64,000 bases of DNA from Microcystis wesenbergii NRERC-220 (GTDB lineage Bacteria; Cyanobacteriota; Cyanobacteriia; Cyanobacteriales; Microcystaceae). The notes below the pieces were generated by a model. The model had not been told where the DNA came from. It saw nothing but the letters and a program-made list of their open reading frames with translations, and made no database searches. The stretch is from the NCBI RefSeq assembly GCF_032027425.1, contig NZ_JAVSJA010000001.1, positions 2,617,501 through 2,681,500 on the forward strand, read 5' to 3'. A program made the position numbers and the translations under genes. Below are positions 7,937 to 16,591 of the stretch, in pieces (positions within the stretch are counted from its first letter, which is position 1; the number at the start of each line of letters is the position of its first letter).

Positions 7937-8707
7937 ATGAGTCAATCCCCCCGTATTCTAGCACTCGATTTTGATGGTGTTCTTTGTGATGGCATGATCG
8001 AGTATTTTCAGATTAGCAAACGCACCTATGAAACCCTTTGGCCGGAAACAATTCCCGAGGATTTTTTCCCGAGGTTTTCGCAACTTCGTCCAGTTATCGA
8101 AACCGGTTGGGAAATGCCTTTACTGTTGCGATCGCTCGTTCTCGGTATTCCCGACGAGGAAGCTTTAAATAATTGGCCGTCAATTGCTCAAAATATACTA
8201 GAAAGGGAGAAAATAGCGAAAAAAGTTCTCTCAAATGCTCTCGATGGTCTTAGGGATCGATGGATTGAGTCGGATCTAGAGTCTTGGTTAACTTTACACC
8301 GATTTTATCAACCCGCGATCAATCGCCTCGCCTCTCTTTTAGACTCGGATTTTTTGGTTTATATCATCACTACCAAAGAAAGCCGTTTTGTCAAGCAATT
8401 GTTACAAAAAGTAGCAATTAATTTTCCGGCAGCGAGATTAATTGGCAAGGAAATTAAACAGCCGAAATACCTGACTATTCAGCAAATACTGGCTAATTTA
8501 CCCGAATCTCCCGCTAATTTGTGGTTTGTCGAGGATCGTCTCGATGCGTTGGAATTAGTGGAGCAACAAGCAGATTTAAACGATGTGGGCTTATATTTAG
8601 CCGATTGGGGATATAATACCGCTCAAATGCGCCAAAAGGTCGCTCAAGATACCCGCATTAAGCTGTTATCCCTATCTCAATTTGCGGCAGACTTTACCCA
8701 CTGGTAG
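7937..8707 (+). CDS. HAD superfamily hydrolase
   Basis: A 256-residue HAD-type phosphatase. Motif I is ALDFDGVLCDG, with nucleophile Asp11 and acid/base Asp13. Motif II is probably VYIITTKES (T/S after a hydrophobic strand), and motif IV is NLWFVEDRLDALE. The insert between motif I and II (about 25-125) is a helical cap. It is codirectional with the hydrolase upstream. Substrate is not predictable from sequence. The start at ATG 7937 gives the canonical short N-terminal strand SPRILALDFDG. Confidence 0.85.
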   Translation: MSQSPRILALDFDGVLCDGMIEYFQISKRTYETLWPETIPEDFFPRFSQLRPVIETGWEMPLLLRSLVLGIPDEEALNNWPSIAQNILEREKIAKKVLSNALDGLRDRWIESDLESWLTLHRFYQPAINRLASLLDSDFLVYIITTKESRFVKQLLQKVAINFPAARLIGKEIKQPKYLTIQQILANLPESPANLWFVEDRLDALELVEQQADLNDVGLYLADWGYNTAQMRQKVAQDTRIKLLSLSQFAADFTHW

Positions 8708-8758
8708 AGTCACTGACGAAAAATATTAAAACTTCGTCCATTACCCGATGGGGTTGTT

Positions 8759-8852
8759 ATACTAAATCCGTTGAGTATAGGCTACTTATGAAGACAGGCA
8801 CTCATGCAAAAGGAAGAATAAATAATCAGTCTTTAATAACCGGATTTAGTAT
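8759..8852. repeat. MITE family C, copy 1 (ATACTAAATCCG ends)
   Basis: A 12-bp perfect terminal inverted repeat, ATACTAAATCCG at 8759 and CGGATTTAGTAT ending at 8852. The interior shares GAGTATAGGCTAC and AATAATCAGT with the inverted copy at 16100-16227, and also contains one GGCACTCATGCAAAAGG unit. There is no coding capacity. From 8855 to 8896 follow short CTGATAACTGAT tandem repeats. Confidence 0.85.
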
Positions 8853-8942
8853 TACACTGATCACTGATAACTGATAACTGATCACTGATAACTGATGCTG
8901 CTATACTAAAAAGCGTAGTCGTTATGAGTTGCATTTACGGTT

Positions 8943-10301
8943 ATGACTGTCGAGAATTTAGTCATTATTGGTTCGGGACCGGCGGGATATACGGCGGCGA
9001 TTTATGCGGCGCGTGCGAACTTAAAACCCTTGATGTTTGAGGGTTTCCAAGCGGGAGGCATTCCGGGTGGACAATTGATGACCACCACAGAAGTAGAAAA
9101 TTTCCCCGGTTTTCCCGAAGGAATCACCGGTCCGAAGCTGATGGAAAGAATGAAGGAACAGGCCGAAAGATGGGGGACCCAATGCTATACCGAAGATGTT
9201 ATCTCGGTGGATTTAAGTCAGCGTCCTTTTACCATTCGTTCCACAGACCGGGAAGTGAAGGCCAATAGTATTATTATCGCCACGGGAGCCACTGCCAAAC
9301 GCTTAGGATTACCCAGCGAGGCCCAATTCTGGAGTAACGGGATTTCCGCTTGTGCTATCTGTGACGGTGCTACACCGATATTTAGAGAGGAAAACCTCGC
9401 TGTAATCGGTGGCGGTGACTCGGCGGCGGAAGAAGCCGTATATTTGACTAAATACGGCTCTCACGTCCATTTATTGATACGCGGGGAAGCGATGCGTGCC
9501 TCGAAAGCAATGCAGGACCGGGTGTTAAATAATCCGAAAGTTACCGTTCATTTTCACACCCAAGCACTGGATGTGTTCGGTACAGACAGTAAAATGGCAG
9601 GACTACGCATTAAAAACTCGCAAACGGGAGAAATCAGGGAATTAGCCGTTAGAGGGTTATTTTATGCCATCGGTCACACTCCCAATACTTCCCTATTCCA
9701 AGGACAACTAGAATTAGACGAGGTGGGTTATGTGAAAGTCAAACCGGGGACCGTTGCTACCAGCGTCGAGGGAGTTTTTGCCGCAGGAGACGTGCAGGAC
9801 CACGAATACCGTCAGGCAATCACTGCCGCAGGTACGGGGTGTATGGCGGCGTTATTGGCAGAAAGATGGTTATCGGAGCATAATTTAATCCAAGAATACC
9901 GTCAATCAGCCACTTCTGAACATTACGAGACGAAAACCGTTAGCGAAACCCCGGCCGATACGGAGGAAACTTTTGATATTAACAAAACCCGTCACGTTGG
10001 GGGTTATGCTTTACGGAAATTATTCCACGATGGCGATCGCTTGTTAATGGTAAAATATGTTTCTCCCACCTGTGGCCCCTGTAAAACCCTGAAACCGATT
10101 TTAGATAAAGTTGTCGATGAGTACGATGGCAAAATTTATTTTGTGGAAATTGACATCGAAGCTGACCCAGAAATTGCCAAAATGGGTCAAGTAACCGGGA
10201 CTCCCACGGTACAATTCTTTAAGGATCGGGAATTAGTAAAAGAAATGCGCGGAGTCAAACAAAAAAGCGATTTTCGTCAAGTAATTGAGAGTTATCAATA
10301 A
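8943..10301 (+). CDS. trxB: NADPH-thioredoxin reductase/thioredoxin fusion (NTRC)
   Basis: A 452-residue bifunctional enzyme. Residues 1-310 are an FAD/NADPH thioredoxin reductase ([17 protein letters not shown] at the FAD site, redox CAIC at 137-140, [10 protein letters not shown] for NADPH, AAGDV near the end). Residues from about 345 are a thioredoxin with CGPC at 377-380 and the cis-Pro loop GTPTVQF. In cyanobacteria and chloroplasts such fusions use NADPH to reduce 2-Cys peroxiredoxins and regulate metabolism in darkness. A 30-residue linker rich in E, T and S joins the modules. ATG 8943 is followed directly by the first beta strand, so the start is secure. Confidence 0.95.
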   Translation: MTVENLVIIGSGPAGYTAAIYAARANLKPLMFEGFQAGGIPGGQLMTTTEVENFPGFPEGITGPKLMERMKEQAERWGTQCYTEDVISVDLSQRPFTIRSTDREVKANSIIIATGATAKRLGLPSEAQFWSNGISACAICDGATPIFREENLAVIGGGDSAAEEAVYLTKYGSHVHLLIRGEAMRASKAMQDRVLNNPKVTVHFHTQALDVFGTDSKMAGLRIKNSQTGEIRELAVRGLFYAIGHTPNTSLFQGQLELDEVGYVKVKPGTVATSVEGVFAAGDVQDHEYRQAITAAGTGCMAALLAERWLSEHNLIQEYRQSATSEHYETKTVSETPADTEETFDINKTRHVGGYALRKLFHDGDRLLMVKYVSPTCGPCKTLKPILDKVVDEYDGKIYFVEIDIEADPEIAKMGQVTGTPTVQFFKDRELVKEMRGVKQKSDFRQVIESYQ

Positions 10302-10342
10302 TCAGTTATCAGTTATCAGTTATCAGATGTGAGTTTTCAGTG
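10299..10342. repeat. CAGTTAT short tandem repeat
   Basis: Three to four 7-bp units (ATCAGTT) directly after the NTRC stop codon, ending in the frequent companion string GATGTGAGTTTTCAGT. Similar tracts lie near 39770, 41045, 41745, 55585 and 57850. Confidence 0.8.
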
Positions 10343-10385
10343 GACAGTATTAAATGGCAGTTTTCTGCTGTCTTTTCACTGTTTA

Positions 10386-10556
10386 AGTGGGTGGGTGGAA
10401 TTAAATATAAGATGAACGTAGGTTGGGCTTCGGCCGTGAGCTTTTGCGTTCGACAAAAGCTCACGCCGAGGTCCGAACGGTTGAAGCATGAAACCCAACG
10501 CCCGCATAGTTTACGCTACCGCTAACCCATCCTACAAATAATTGTGCCTCCCTACT
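10386..10556. repeat. MITE family A, copy 1, carrying an inserted hairpin
   Basis: The ends AGTGGGTGGGTGGAATTA and TAATTGTGCCTCCCTACT (imperfect inverted repeats) are flanked by TA on both sides. The copy at 57370-57487 is the same element but 53 bp shorter. The extra sequence here is a palindrome with arms CGTGAGCTTTTG (10435-10446) and CAAAAGCTCACG (10454-10465) around a 7-nt loop. TA target sites suggest an IS630/Tc1-type parent. The remaining bases to 10660 are CTGTTTACTGATCA tandem repeats without a gene. Confidence 0.8.
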
Positions 10557-10667
10557 TACTGTTTACTGATTACTGTTTACTGATCACTGTTTACTGATCA
10601 CTGTTTACTGATTACTGAAATAACACCTCCACTGCCATCTCCTCAAGCTTGAAAACCTCAATATCAT

Positions 10668-10850
10668 TAGAGTTCTTGCCTAATTAATTTTTGATAGTTC
10701 AAAAATGAGAAAAATAGGCATAAAATTGCGTAAAATCCCTAAATAGAGCATTTAATTGATTAATGCTCATTCTTAATTCTCCTGACTACTGACTACTGGC
10801 TCGGAGACTCCTCACCTAAGGTCAGATTTTTGATTTTTGCCAGAGGTCTA
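10668..10850. repeat. MITE family B, copy 2
   Basis: The ends TAGAGTTCTTGCC and GCCAGAGGTCTA form an imperfect inverted repeat. The interior matches copy 1 (1715-1887) in TAATTAATTTTTGA, CCCTAAATAGAGCATTTAATTG and CTGACTACTGACTACT. The last three bases are the complement of the TAG stop of the neighbouring minus-strand Lon-domain gene, so the element end supplies that stop codon. Confidence 0.75.
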
Positions 10851-11489
10851 TTGATTTAAAGCATCTTTAAGAGCCGTGCGAGCGGCCAGATGATTGCGAG
10901 TCGAGGTGAGAATTTCCGATTCTCGTTGCAGACGACTGACTGTATCGAGCATTTCTAATAAAGCTTGTTGTTCCCCGGCCACACCGTAGAGATTACCCGC
11001 CACCCAGTAGGATAATTCCAGGGGAAGACTGGGCAAATCGTCGGGGAGTTCAATTTTTTGAGCGGTTAATTTGGCTGATAGATGAACCACATCCCGCAGC
11101 AGTCGATCCACTTCTTTGGCCAGAGGTCGCAAATCTTGGGGGGTGGGGACATCTTCAATCCACTCCACTAAACCGACGCGATAGGGTTTTTCCCGGACGT
11201 ATTCTAGGACACGGAAGCGCTGTTGACCGATGGTGAGAATTTTTAACCGATCATCCGGGAGACGTTGACAACGGACAACTTCCGCACAACTGCCCACTTT
11301 AGCGATTTCTCCCGTGGCCGGATCTACCATTAAGACCCCAAAACGACGATCTTCTTCCAATATCGTATTCATCATAATCCGATAGCGAAACTCGAAGATG
11401 TGCAGGGGCAGAGGACGACCCGGAAATAAAACAACTTCGGGTAGGGGAAAGAGAGGTAATTCTCTAACGGCAATGGAAGAAGTGGCCAT
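10848..11489 (-). CDS. Lon N-terminal (substrate-binding) domain protein
   Basis: A 213-residue protein consisting of the Lon protease LAN/PUA-like N-terminal domain without AAA or protease domains. Diagnostic parts are ELPLFPLPEVVLFPGRPLPL and HIFEFRYRIMMN near the N-terminus, FGVLMVDPATGEIAKVGSCA, RLKILTIGQQRFRVLEYVRE and PYRVGLVEWIED. Such stand-alone proteins are universal in cyanobacteria and are thought to bind or present substrates; no biochemical role is established. The coding region ends flush with a MITE end. Confidence 0.9.
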   Translation of the reverse strand: MATSSIAVRELPLFPLPEVVLFPGRPLPLHIFEFRYRIMMNTILEEDRRFGVLMVDPATGEIAKVGSCAEVVRCQRLPDDRLKILTIGQQRFRVLEYVREKPYRVGLVEWIEDVPTPQDLRPLAKEVDRLLRDVVHLSAKLTAQKIELPDDLPSLPLELSYWVAGNLYGVAGEQQALLEMLDTVSRLQRESEILTSTRNHLAARTALKDALNQ

Positions 11490-12231
11490 AGGTTTAGTGA
11501 AAAAAAACCGATCTTCTCTTATTTTTACACAATCCCCCCTGAACCGCTAGGCAAGGGCAATAGACAGGAGGCAGCCTTGAATCAGTAAACAGTTATCAGC
11601 TTCTGAAGGCAAGAGGCAACAGGCACTCGTGCAAAAGACAGAATCTGACAATTCTCCTACCTAAAAAGAAGGTTAGAAACTAAGCACATCAAAGCTTTTA
11701 GCTTAACCAATTAGGTCTTAGATTCGGCCCTTGTTATCAGATGTGAGTTTTCAGTTCACTGATTACTGTTTACTGTTCACTGTTCACTGAAAATACTTCC
11801 CTCACTGATCGCTATGCAATCTAGATGAGAAAATTGCTGATTTTGTCATCTAGATTGCAGCCTGATCGGAAACCTCTGGGTAATCTATGAGTATAGATAC
11901 TCAAACCTCTCCTTCATCGGTGCGTTCCTGAGAGGGATGATTTTTTTTCTCATAAACTTTACAATATTTAATACTTGTTGTAATATTAGTTAAATAAACA
12001 AGGTTGTCACTACTTGCCATTTATGCCCATAAACTCTACATATAGCTAAAAACCGGACTATAGAGCCAATTAAATCGTCAATTAGATTTCTCTCTATCCT
12101 TGAGTAATCACTTACCGATCTCTTTACAAAACTAGAAAAAACCCTGATAGCATCTCCTTAACTGCCCCTGGGGAAGCGATCTTAAAAACGCCATCAATCC
12201 CTGAATATCAACCCTCAATCGACGCGCACTC
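11490..12231. other. Long gene-free region upstream of a sigma factor
   Basis: 742 bases with no credible reading frame. The first 320 hold short tandem tracts (CTGTTTACTGTTCACTG) and a single 15-mer-like unit (GGCACTCGTGCAAAAG). The middle (11815-11948) contains three hairpins described separately. The remainder up to the sigma factor ATG is AT-rich leader sequence. No riboswitch class could be recognised. Confidence 0.6.
11815..11948 (+). ncRNA. Candidate structured RNA ending in an intrinsic terminator
   Basis: Three structures lie in a row. The first is a long hairpin with perfect 14-bp outer arms TGCAATCTAGATGA (11815-11828) and TCATCTAGATTGCA (11846-11859), and a 5-bp inner stem AAAAT/ATTTT with a 5-nt loop. 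The second is a short palindrome GAGTATAGATACTC (11889-11902). The third is CCTCTC (11906-11911) paired with GAGAGG (11930-11935), followed within 6 nt by eight T (11941-11948), which looks like a Rho-independent terminator on the plus strand. I could not match it to Yfr1, Yfr2, 6S or any riboswitch. It could equally be a mobile palindrome plus a terminator. Confidence 0.4.
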
Positions 12232-13188
12232 ATGAAAACCTCGAAAAACCTCACCGATCCAGTTCGCGCCTATCTCAGAGAAATTGGCCGAGTTCCCCTT
12301 CTTTCCCATGAAGAAGAAATTCTCTACGCGAAACAGGTACAAAGATTAATTTTTCTGGAAAAAATCAAAGAATCCCTAAAAGCTAAACTCGGCAGCGACC
12401 CCAGCGATCGCCAGTGGTCAGAAGCGGCGGAAATTAGTGAAGAACAACTACGTCGAGAATTAGGGGCGGGGGATTTCGCCAAACGCAAGATGGTAGAAGC
12501 GAACCTGCGTCTAGTGGTTTCCGTCGCTAAAAAATACCTAAAACGCAATCTAGATCTATTGGACCTCATCCAAGAGGGAACCATTGGGATGCAAAGAGGG
12601 GTGGAAAAATTCGATCCCACCAAAGGCTATCGCTTTTCCACCTATGCCTATTGGTGGATTCGCCAAGCCATCACCCGGGCGATCGCAGAAAAAAGTCGCA
12701 CCATCCGTCTGCCTATCCACATCACCGAAAAACTGAATAAAATCAAAAAAGCCCAGCGTCAACTAGCTCAAGATAAAGGTCGCGCTGCCACCATTGCCGA
12801 ATTAGCCGAGGAATTAGACCTAACTCCCAAACAGGTGCGAGACTACTTGGAAAGGGCCCGTCAACCCCTTTCCCTTGACTTAAAGGTGGGGGACAATCAA
12901 GACACGGAATTAGGGGAACTCTTGGAAGATAAGGGACTTTCCCCCGAAGATTACACTGCCTATTCTTCCCTCCAAGTGGACTTAGAAAAACTGATGGCAG
13001 ACCTCACCCCTCAACAAAAAGAAGTGATTTCTCTGCGTTTTGGTTTAGATAATGGGCAGCCCCTCACCCTAGCAAAAATTGGCGTTCGACTCAATATCAG
13101 TCGTGAACGAGTCCGTCAGATCGAACGAGAAGCGATCGCTAAATTAAGAAAACGCAAGGGCAACATCAGAGAATATCTAGCTAGTTAA
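12232..13188 (+). CDS. Group 2 RNA polymerase sigma factor (RpoD/SigA family)
   Basis: A 318-residue sigma-70 protein. Region 1.2 is [21 protein letters not shown]. Region 2 contains [39 protein letters not shown] and [20 protein letters not shown]. Region 3 is [17 protein letters not shown]. Region 4.2, [20 protein letters not shown], is the -35-binding helix-turn-helix. The lack of a long acidic region 1.1 places it among the non-essential group 2 factors (SigB/SigC/SigD/SigE type), which reprogramme transcription under stress. It resembles the SigB/SigD class, but I cannot decide. The core contains GMQRGVEKF where GLERGVEKF is usual. Confidence 0.93.
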   Translation: MKTSKNLTDPVRAYLREIGRVPLLSHEEEILYAKQVQRLIFLEKIKESLKAKLGSDPSDRQWSEAAEISEEQLRRELGAGDFAKRKMVEANLRLVVSVAKKYLKRNLDLLDLIQEGTIGMQRGVEKFDPTKGYRFSTYAYWWIRQAITRAIAEKSRTIRLPIHITEKLNKIKKAQRQLAQDKGRAATIAELAEELDLTPKQVRDYLERARQPLSLDLKVGDNQDTELGELLEDKGLSPEDYTAYSSLQVDLEKLMADLTPQQKEVISLRFGLDNGQPLTLAKIGVRLNISRERVRQIEREAIAKLRKRKGNIREYLAS

Positions 13189-13281
13189 GCCAGAGATAAC
13201 TTAGAATTTGGGTCAAATTGATCGTCTGGATCACAGCGAGAAAAATGACCCACTTCTAGATTCATCGGCCACTTTTCTCGG

Positions 13282-14169
13282 CTATTTCTCTACTTCTTCA
13301 AGATATTTTTTCAACAGGAGAGCTAATTTTTCTTTAGTGGCGACGGGAACAGAATCTAGACGGGTAAGAATAGCGTATTTAAGGGCAGAATGAGCGGCAG
13401 AAACGGGAGGATTAGCTGCTAGACGGCGCACCGTTTCTTGGATGACTTTTTGGGCATTAATAGCGTTATGGTGCAGATTTTCGATCACCATTTCTACCGT
13501 GACATGATCGTGATCGGGATGCCAACAATCATAATCGGTAACTAGGGCTAAGGTAGCATAGGCAATTTCCGCTTCTCGGGCTAATTTGGCCTCGGTTAAA
13601 TTGGTCATACCGATCACGGTTGCCCCCCAACTTCTATAGAGATTTGATTCCGCTTTAGTAGAAAAAGCCGGCCCCTCCATGCAGATGTATGTACCGCCCC
13701 GATGCAAGGTAACTTCTGGCAGGTTTAAACTAGCGACGGCATCCCCCAAAATTTCGGCTAATTGGGGACAAACGGGATCGCCAAAGGCAACGTGAGCAAC
13801 AATTCCTTCCCCAAAAAAAGTCGCTATTCTCTCTTTAGTTCTGTCAATAAATTGATCGGGAATGACTAAATCTAGGGGTTTAACTTCGGCTTTTAGGGAA
13901 CCAACGGCCGAAGCGGAAATAATATATTCAACCCCTAATTGTTTGAGAGCGTGAATATTAGCTCGAAAGGGTAATTCGGTCGGTAAAAAATGGTGACTTC
14001 TGCCATGACGCGCTAAAAAGGCCACTTCTGTTCCCTCTAAAGTACCGAGAATTAAAGCATCGGAAGGAGAACCAAAAGGAGTATCGAGGGATACTTCCCG
14101 CACATCCTTGAGGGCATCCATTTTATACAAACCACTGCCGCCAATAATGCCAATTTTTACCGTCGTCAT
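13282..14169 (-). CDS. mtnP: S-methyl-5'-thioadenosine phosphorylase
   Basis: A 295-residue enzyme of the PNP/MTAP family that phosphorolyses methylthioadenosine, a by-product of polyamine synthesis, to adenine and methylthioribose-1-phosphate for methionine salvage. The signature is visible: [14 protein letters not shown] at the N-terminus, [20 protein letters not shown] (phosphate binding), [28 protein letters not shown] and [18 protein letters not shown], then VTDYDCWH. It lies 82 nt downstream of ureB and may be cotranscribed. The start at 14169 is followed at once by the first beta strand, so it is secure. Confidence 0.95.
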   Translation of the reverse strand: MTTVKIGIIGGSGLYKMDALKDVREVSLDTPFGSPSDALILGTLEGTEVAFLARHGRSHHFLPTELPFRANIHALKQLGVEYIISASAVGSLKAEVKPLDLVIPDQFIDRTKERIATFFGEGIVAHVAFGDPVCPQLAEILGDAVASLNLPEVTLHRGGTYICMEGPAFSTKAESNLYRSWGATVIGMTNLTEAKLAREAEIAYATLALVTDYDCWHPDHDHVTVEMVIENLHHNAINAQKVIQETVRRLAANPPVSAAHSALKYAILTRLDSVPVATKEKLALLLKKYLEEVEK

Positions 14170-14251
14170 AGTCTTGGAAAGAATTAGTTATCGTTGCCTT
14201 GATGTTACCATAATTGAGCGATCGAACTATGATAATTTTTCTGTCAAGACC

Positions 14252-14578
14252 TTACTTTTTCTTTTTCTTGCCCTTGAGGGAACCATTAATTAAACCATTA
14301 AAGCCATAAATTTCTTCAGTTCCCGCGATGGCAACTAATTCCACCTCTTTCGTGTCTCCCGGTTCAAATCTAACTGATGTACCCGCGGGAATATTCAGAT
14401 GGGTTCCTTTGGTTAATTCGCGCTGGAACTCCAGGGCCTCGTTAACTTCATAAAAATGATAGTGGGAACCCACTTGAATCGGTCGATCGCCTGTATTAGC
14501 CACAGAAATACGCAGGGTGTCGCGACCGACATTAATCTCGATCGCCCCGGATGGTGTGATAATTTCTCCCGGAATCAT
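14252..14578 (-). CDS. ureB: Urease subunit beta
   Basis: A 108-residue urease beta subunit, the small subunit that assembles with UreA and the nickel-bearing UreC to hydrolyse urea to ammonia and CO2. Family landmarks are [11 protein letters not shown] at the start, [42 protein letters not shown] and [10 protein letters not shown]. The tail of six lysines after a glycine is poly-A rich in DNA. It follows ureA by 19 nt. No ureC follows; the next gene is mtnP. Confidence 0.97.
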   Translation of the reverse strand: MIPGEIITPSGAIEINVGRDTLRISVANTGDRPIQVGSHYHFYEVNEALEFQRELTKGTHLNIPAGTSVRFEPGDTKEVELVAIAGTEEIYGFNGLINGSLKGKKKKK

Positions 14579-14597
14579 AAGTGCTAAAAATCTCCTG

Positions 14598-14900
14598 TTA
14601 GTGAATGGGATTGTGAACGGTAACTAATTTAGTACCATCGGGAAAAGTCGCTTCGATCTGCACTTCCGTAATCATTTCCGGGATACCTTCCATTACCTCC
14701 TCGCGAGTTAATAAAGTCGTGCCGTAACTCATCAATTCAGCCACGCTACGACCTTCCCTAGCACCTTCGAGGATGGCGGCGCTAATATAGGCGATCGCTT
14801 CGGGATAATTTAACTTAATACCGCGGTTTTTGCGTCTTTCGGCGAGCAGTGCCGCCGTGAAAATGAGTAATTTATCTTTTTCTTGGGGCGAAAGTTGCAT
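14598..14900 (-). CDS. ureA: Urease subunit gamma
   Basis: A 100-residue UreA. The start is the ATG at 14898-14900, giving [14 protein letters not shown], exactly the canonical N-terminus. The frame remains open upstream to 15158 but that stretch is low-quality repeat sequence. Conserved parts are [40 protein letters not shown] and [24 protein letters not shown], the latter three being interface segments. It forms a two-gene unit with ureB. In cyanobacteria urease genes are commonly under NtcA control, but I saw no clear site here. Confidence 0.97.
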
Positions 14901-15040
14901 AGATGGGCCTTTTTTCACACAGATGCCTAGGGTTATTGTAGTTCTTGGCCGGGTAGTTGTAGCGATCGAGTTGTGAAAATTTATGTACTTAGCCAGCATT
15001 ATTGATAAAGATTGGGGAAAATACTCAAAAACTTTGCTAG

Positions 15041-15172
15041 GAAAGGGCGTTGTCAGATCAGAATAGGAAAGATGCCATGCAATCCTTGCTACCCTTCGAC
15101 TTGGCTCAGGGCAAGTCAAAGTAATTTCAGTTCCGGGCTGATTCGGGGCATCTTTCAATTTGACAACGCCTA
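15041..15172. repeat. MITE-like element with GGCGTTGTCA ends
   Basis: Near-perfect inverted ends: GGGCGTTGTCAGATC and AAAGATGCC on the left, GGCATCTTTCAATT and TGACAACGCC on the right, about 130 bp in all. The centre has CCCTTCGACTTGGCTCAGGG, a variant of a common TCGA-centred palindrome. It lies in the leader of ureA. Confidence 0.6.
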
Positions 15173-15173
15173 T

Positions 15174-15203
15174 TGTAGGGCTAATTCCGGAATTAGCCCT
15201 ACA
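15174..15203. repeat. Perfect 30-bp palindrome (family P, variant 1)
   Basis: The half TGTAGGGCTAATTCC is followed directly by its exact complement with no spacer. It shares the architecture GTAGGGYTRATTC and centre NN with the palindromes at 22603-22630 and 36916-36943. Confidence 0.9.
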
Positions 15204-15215
15204 CCTATTACCTAG

Positions 15216-15397
15216 CTATATTCCACTAGCCCAGATTCCCTTGGTTTTATCTAATAAGGTTTCAAAATCCGCTTCTGTCCTTTCATCCTCAACCACTTGA
15301 ATGTTAATGGCTAACTTTGTTGCTGCTTCAAAGGGTAAGTTAGAGAGGATAATCTTTTGAGAATTTCAATAGTTAAATAGGTTTGATAGGTATTCAT
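15216..15397 (-). pseudogene. Small antitoxin-like gene with a one-base frameshift
   Basis: ATG at 15395-15397 opens MNTYQTYLTIEI. One base further on the frame changes and continues as KIILSNLPFEAATKLAINIQ, then VVEDERTEADFETLLDKTKG, ending IWASGI and TAG at 15216-15218. Restoring a single A near 15364 joins both parts into a 60-residue protein with the look of small antitoxins that precede PIN or RelE toxins. No toxin follows; the next sequence is the palindrome at 15174. The family is inferred only from size and style. A sequencing error would produce the same picture. Confidence 0.6.
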
Positions 15398-15766
15398 AAT
15401 TATTGACAAGCAGAAACTGTTGATTTAGGATAGAAAAGACAATTATAATACTTTTTGATAACCGATAACTGTTTCATTTTCATTGTCCTTAACAAAATTT
15501 AACACTACCTCAATTTTCTCAAAAAAATCGAGGTAATGTTAGGCGGGAAAGATAGAAGAGCAAAGGGTTAAAGTCTTGGGGAGACACAGGCAACCCGAAT
15601 GATAAAGGTGGTGCGTTACGGCGGATTGTTAATTTGAGTTTTTTGACCGAATTGATAGCCGCAAACACGCACCCTAGACTCTACTAAAAGTGGGAGTTTT
15701 TCAACCCAAATTTTCTGGTAAAATGATTGAGGATAATTGGCCAAAACTTTATGGGGATTTAAGCCT
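15398..15766. other. Gene-free stretch between TA remnants
   Basis: AT-rich sequence with one hairpin, AACACTACCTC near 15500 pairing with GAGGTAATGTT near 15531, and a GGCGGGAAAGA tail similar to that behind the FGE gene at 17228. Nothing else recognised. Confidence 0.5.
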
Positions 15767-16093
15767 GTGATCATCAAAGAGTTAGAAGAGCAACTTCTTG
15801 CCCTCAAACCTAGCGAAAAAGTGCAGGTAATCCAGTTACTCGCTCAAAGTCTTGGTGGTAATTGGCAGGGAATTGAGAAAACGCCTAAAGTTTGTGGTGG
15901 ACAAGCCTGCATTGCCAATACAAGAATTCCAGTTTGGGTGTTAGTAGAAGCTCGTCGTCTTGGTTATAGTGATGCTGATTTATTAACAAGTTATCCAACT
16001 ATTAAAGCTACGGATTTAGCCAATGCTTGGGTATATGCGGCGGCTCATGAAGATGAGATTGATTTACTCATTGAGCAGAATCAGGCAGTTTAG
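15767..16093 (+). CDS. DUF433 domain protein, orphan antitoxin-like
   Basis: From the GTG at 15767 (GGGGA about 12 nt upstream) this gives 108 residues. An earlier TTG at 15737 is in frame but unlikely. The first part (KELEEQLLALKPSEKVQVIQ) resembles the helical N-terminus of addiction-module regulators. The second half is DUF433: TPKVCGGQACIANTRIPVWV, LVEARRLGYSDADLLTSYP and ATDLANAWVYAAAHEDEID. DUF433 proteins usually precede a DUF5615 PIN-like toxin, as at 27247-27787. Here the toxin is absent and a MITE begins 7 nt downstream, so the antitoxin is orphaned. Confidence 0.8.
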   Translation: MIIKELEEQLLALKPSEKVQVIQLLAQSLGGNWQGIEKTPKVCGGQACIANTRIPVWVLVEARRLGYSDADLLTSYPTIKATDLANAWVYAAAHEDEIDLLIEQNQAV

Positions 16094-16099
16094 GGGATG

Positions 16100-16227
16100 A
16101 TACTAAATCCGCTTATTAAAAACTGATTATTTATTCTCCGTTTTGCCTGTTGTCTGTTGCCTGTTGCCTGTTGCCTGTTGTCTGTTGCCTCTCCTGATAT
16201 GTAGCCTATACTCAACGGATTTAGTAT
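16100..16227. repeat. MITE family C, copy 2, with TTGCCTG tandem repeats inside
   Basis: Inverted relative to copy 1 (8759-8852), with the same ATACTAAATCCG ends. Between the arms sit about eight 7-bp units TTGCCTG/TTGTCTG (16140-16192). Tandem repeats thus differ between copies of one MITE. Confidence 0.85.
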
Positions 16228-16361
16228 TAGATTAAACTGCTCCCAAAAAGGCAAAAGCTGCCTGGGACGCACCCTAAGATATCTGAGGCCAGCAATGCTC
16301 TAAAGTTGATAATTTAATTGGGGACAATTTGCCGAAAAAGCTTTTACTTCGTCATCCCATT

Positions 16362-16589
16362 CTAACTTGAGCGGCGACTGGTATCCATTGTATCATCACC
16401 AATATCTTTCGGTCGTCCGCTCCAACGTTTTGCTAGACCGGGTTTTCGCGACAAGGTGACAACTTCTCTGCCACTTTCCGCTTGCTTCTTGCGTAGATCT
16501 GCAAAGATTGCATCCAAGTCATAGTTGAAGGACTTGGCATACTCTTCACGGATTCGGTGGATCTCTTCGACGATCTCATCATGAAACAT
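16362..16589 (-). CDS. Putative antitoxin partner of the PIN protein
   Basis: A 75-residue protein from ATG 16587-16589, starting MFHDEIVEEIHRIREEYAKS. The longer frame would overlap the toxin gene. It is helical and charged, with FNYDLDAIFADLRKKQAESG and a basic C-terminus (VTLSRKPGLAKRWSGRPKD). The pattern HDEIVEEIHRIREEYAK is common in small cyanobacterial genes next to PIN domain toxins. It begins 2 nt after the toxin stop codon, so the order is toxin first. Function inferred from context. Confidence 0.7.
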   Translation of the reverse strand: MFHDEIVEEIHRIREEYAKSFNYDLDAIFADLRKKQAESGREVVTLSRKPGLAKRWSGRPKDIGDDTMDTSRRSS

Positions 16590-16591
16590 AA

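Noticed and set aside
10340-10525. 61-codon frame after NTRC
   Set aside because: It lies entirely in tandem repeats and MITE A sequence, and the same residues (VGGIKYKMNVG) appear at the MITE copy that truncates the NTF2-like gene.
12324-12762. Minus-strand frames inside the sigma factor gene
   Set aside because: Shadows of a strongly biased coding sequence.
14901-15158. N-terminal extension of ureA in the same frame
   Set aside because: UreA proteins start at MQLSPQEK. The extension is translated from a MITE-like element.
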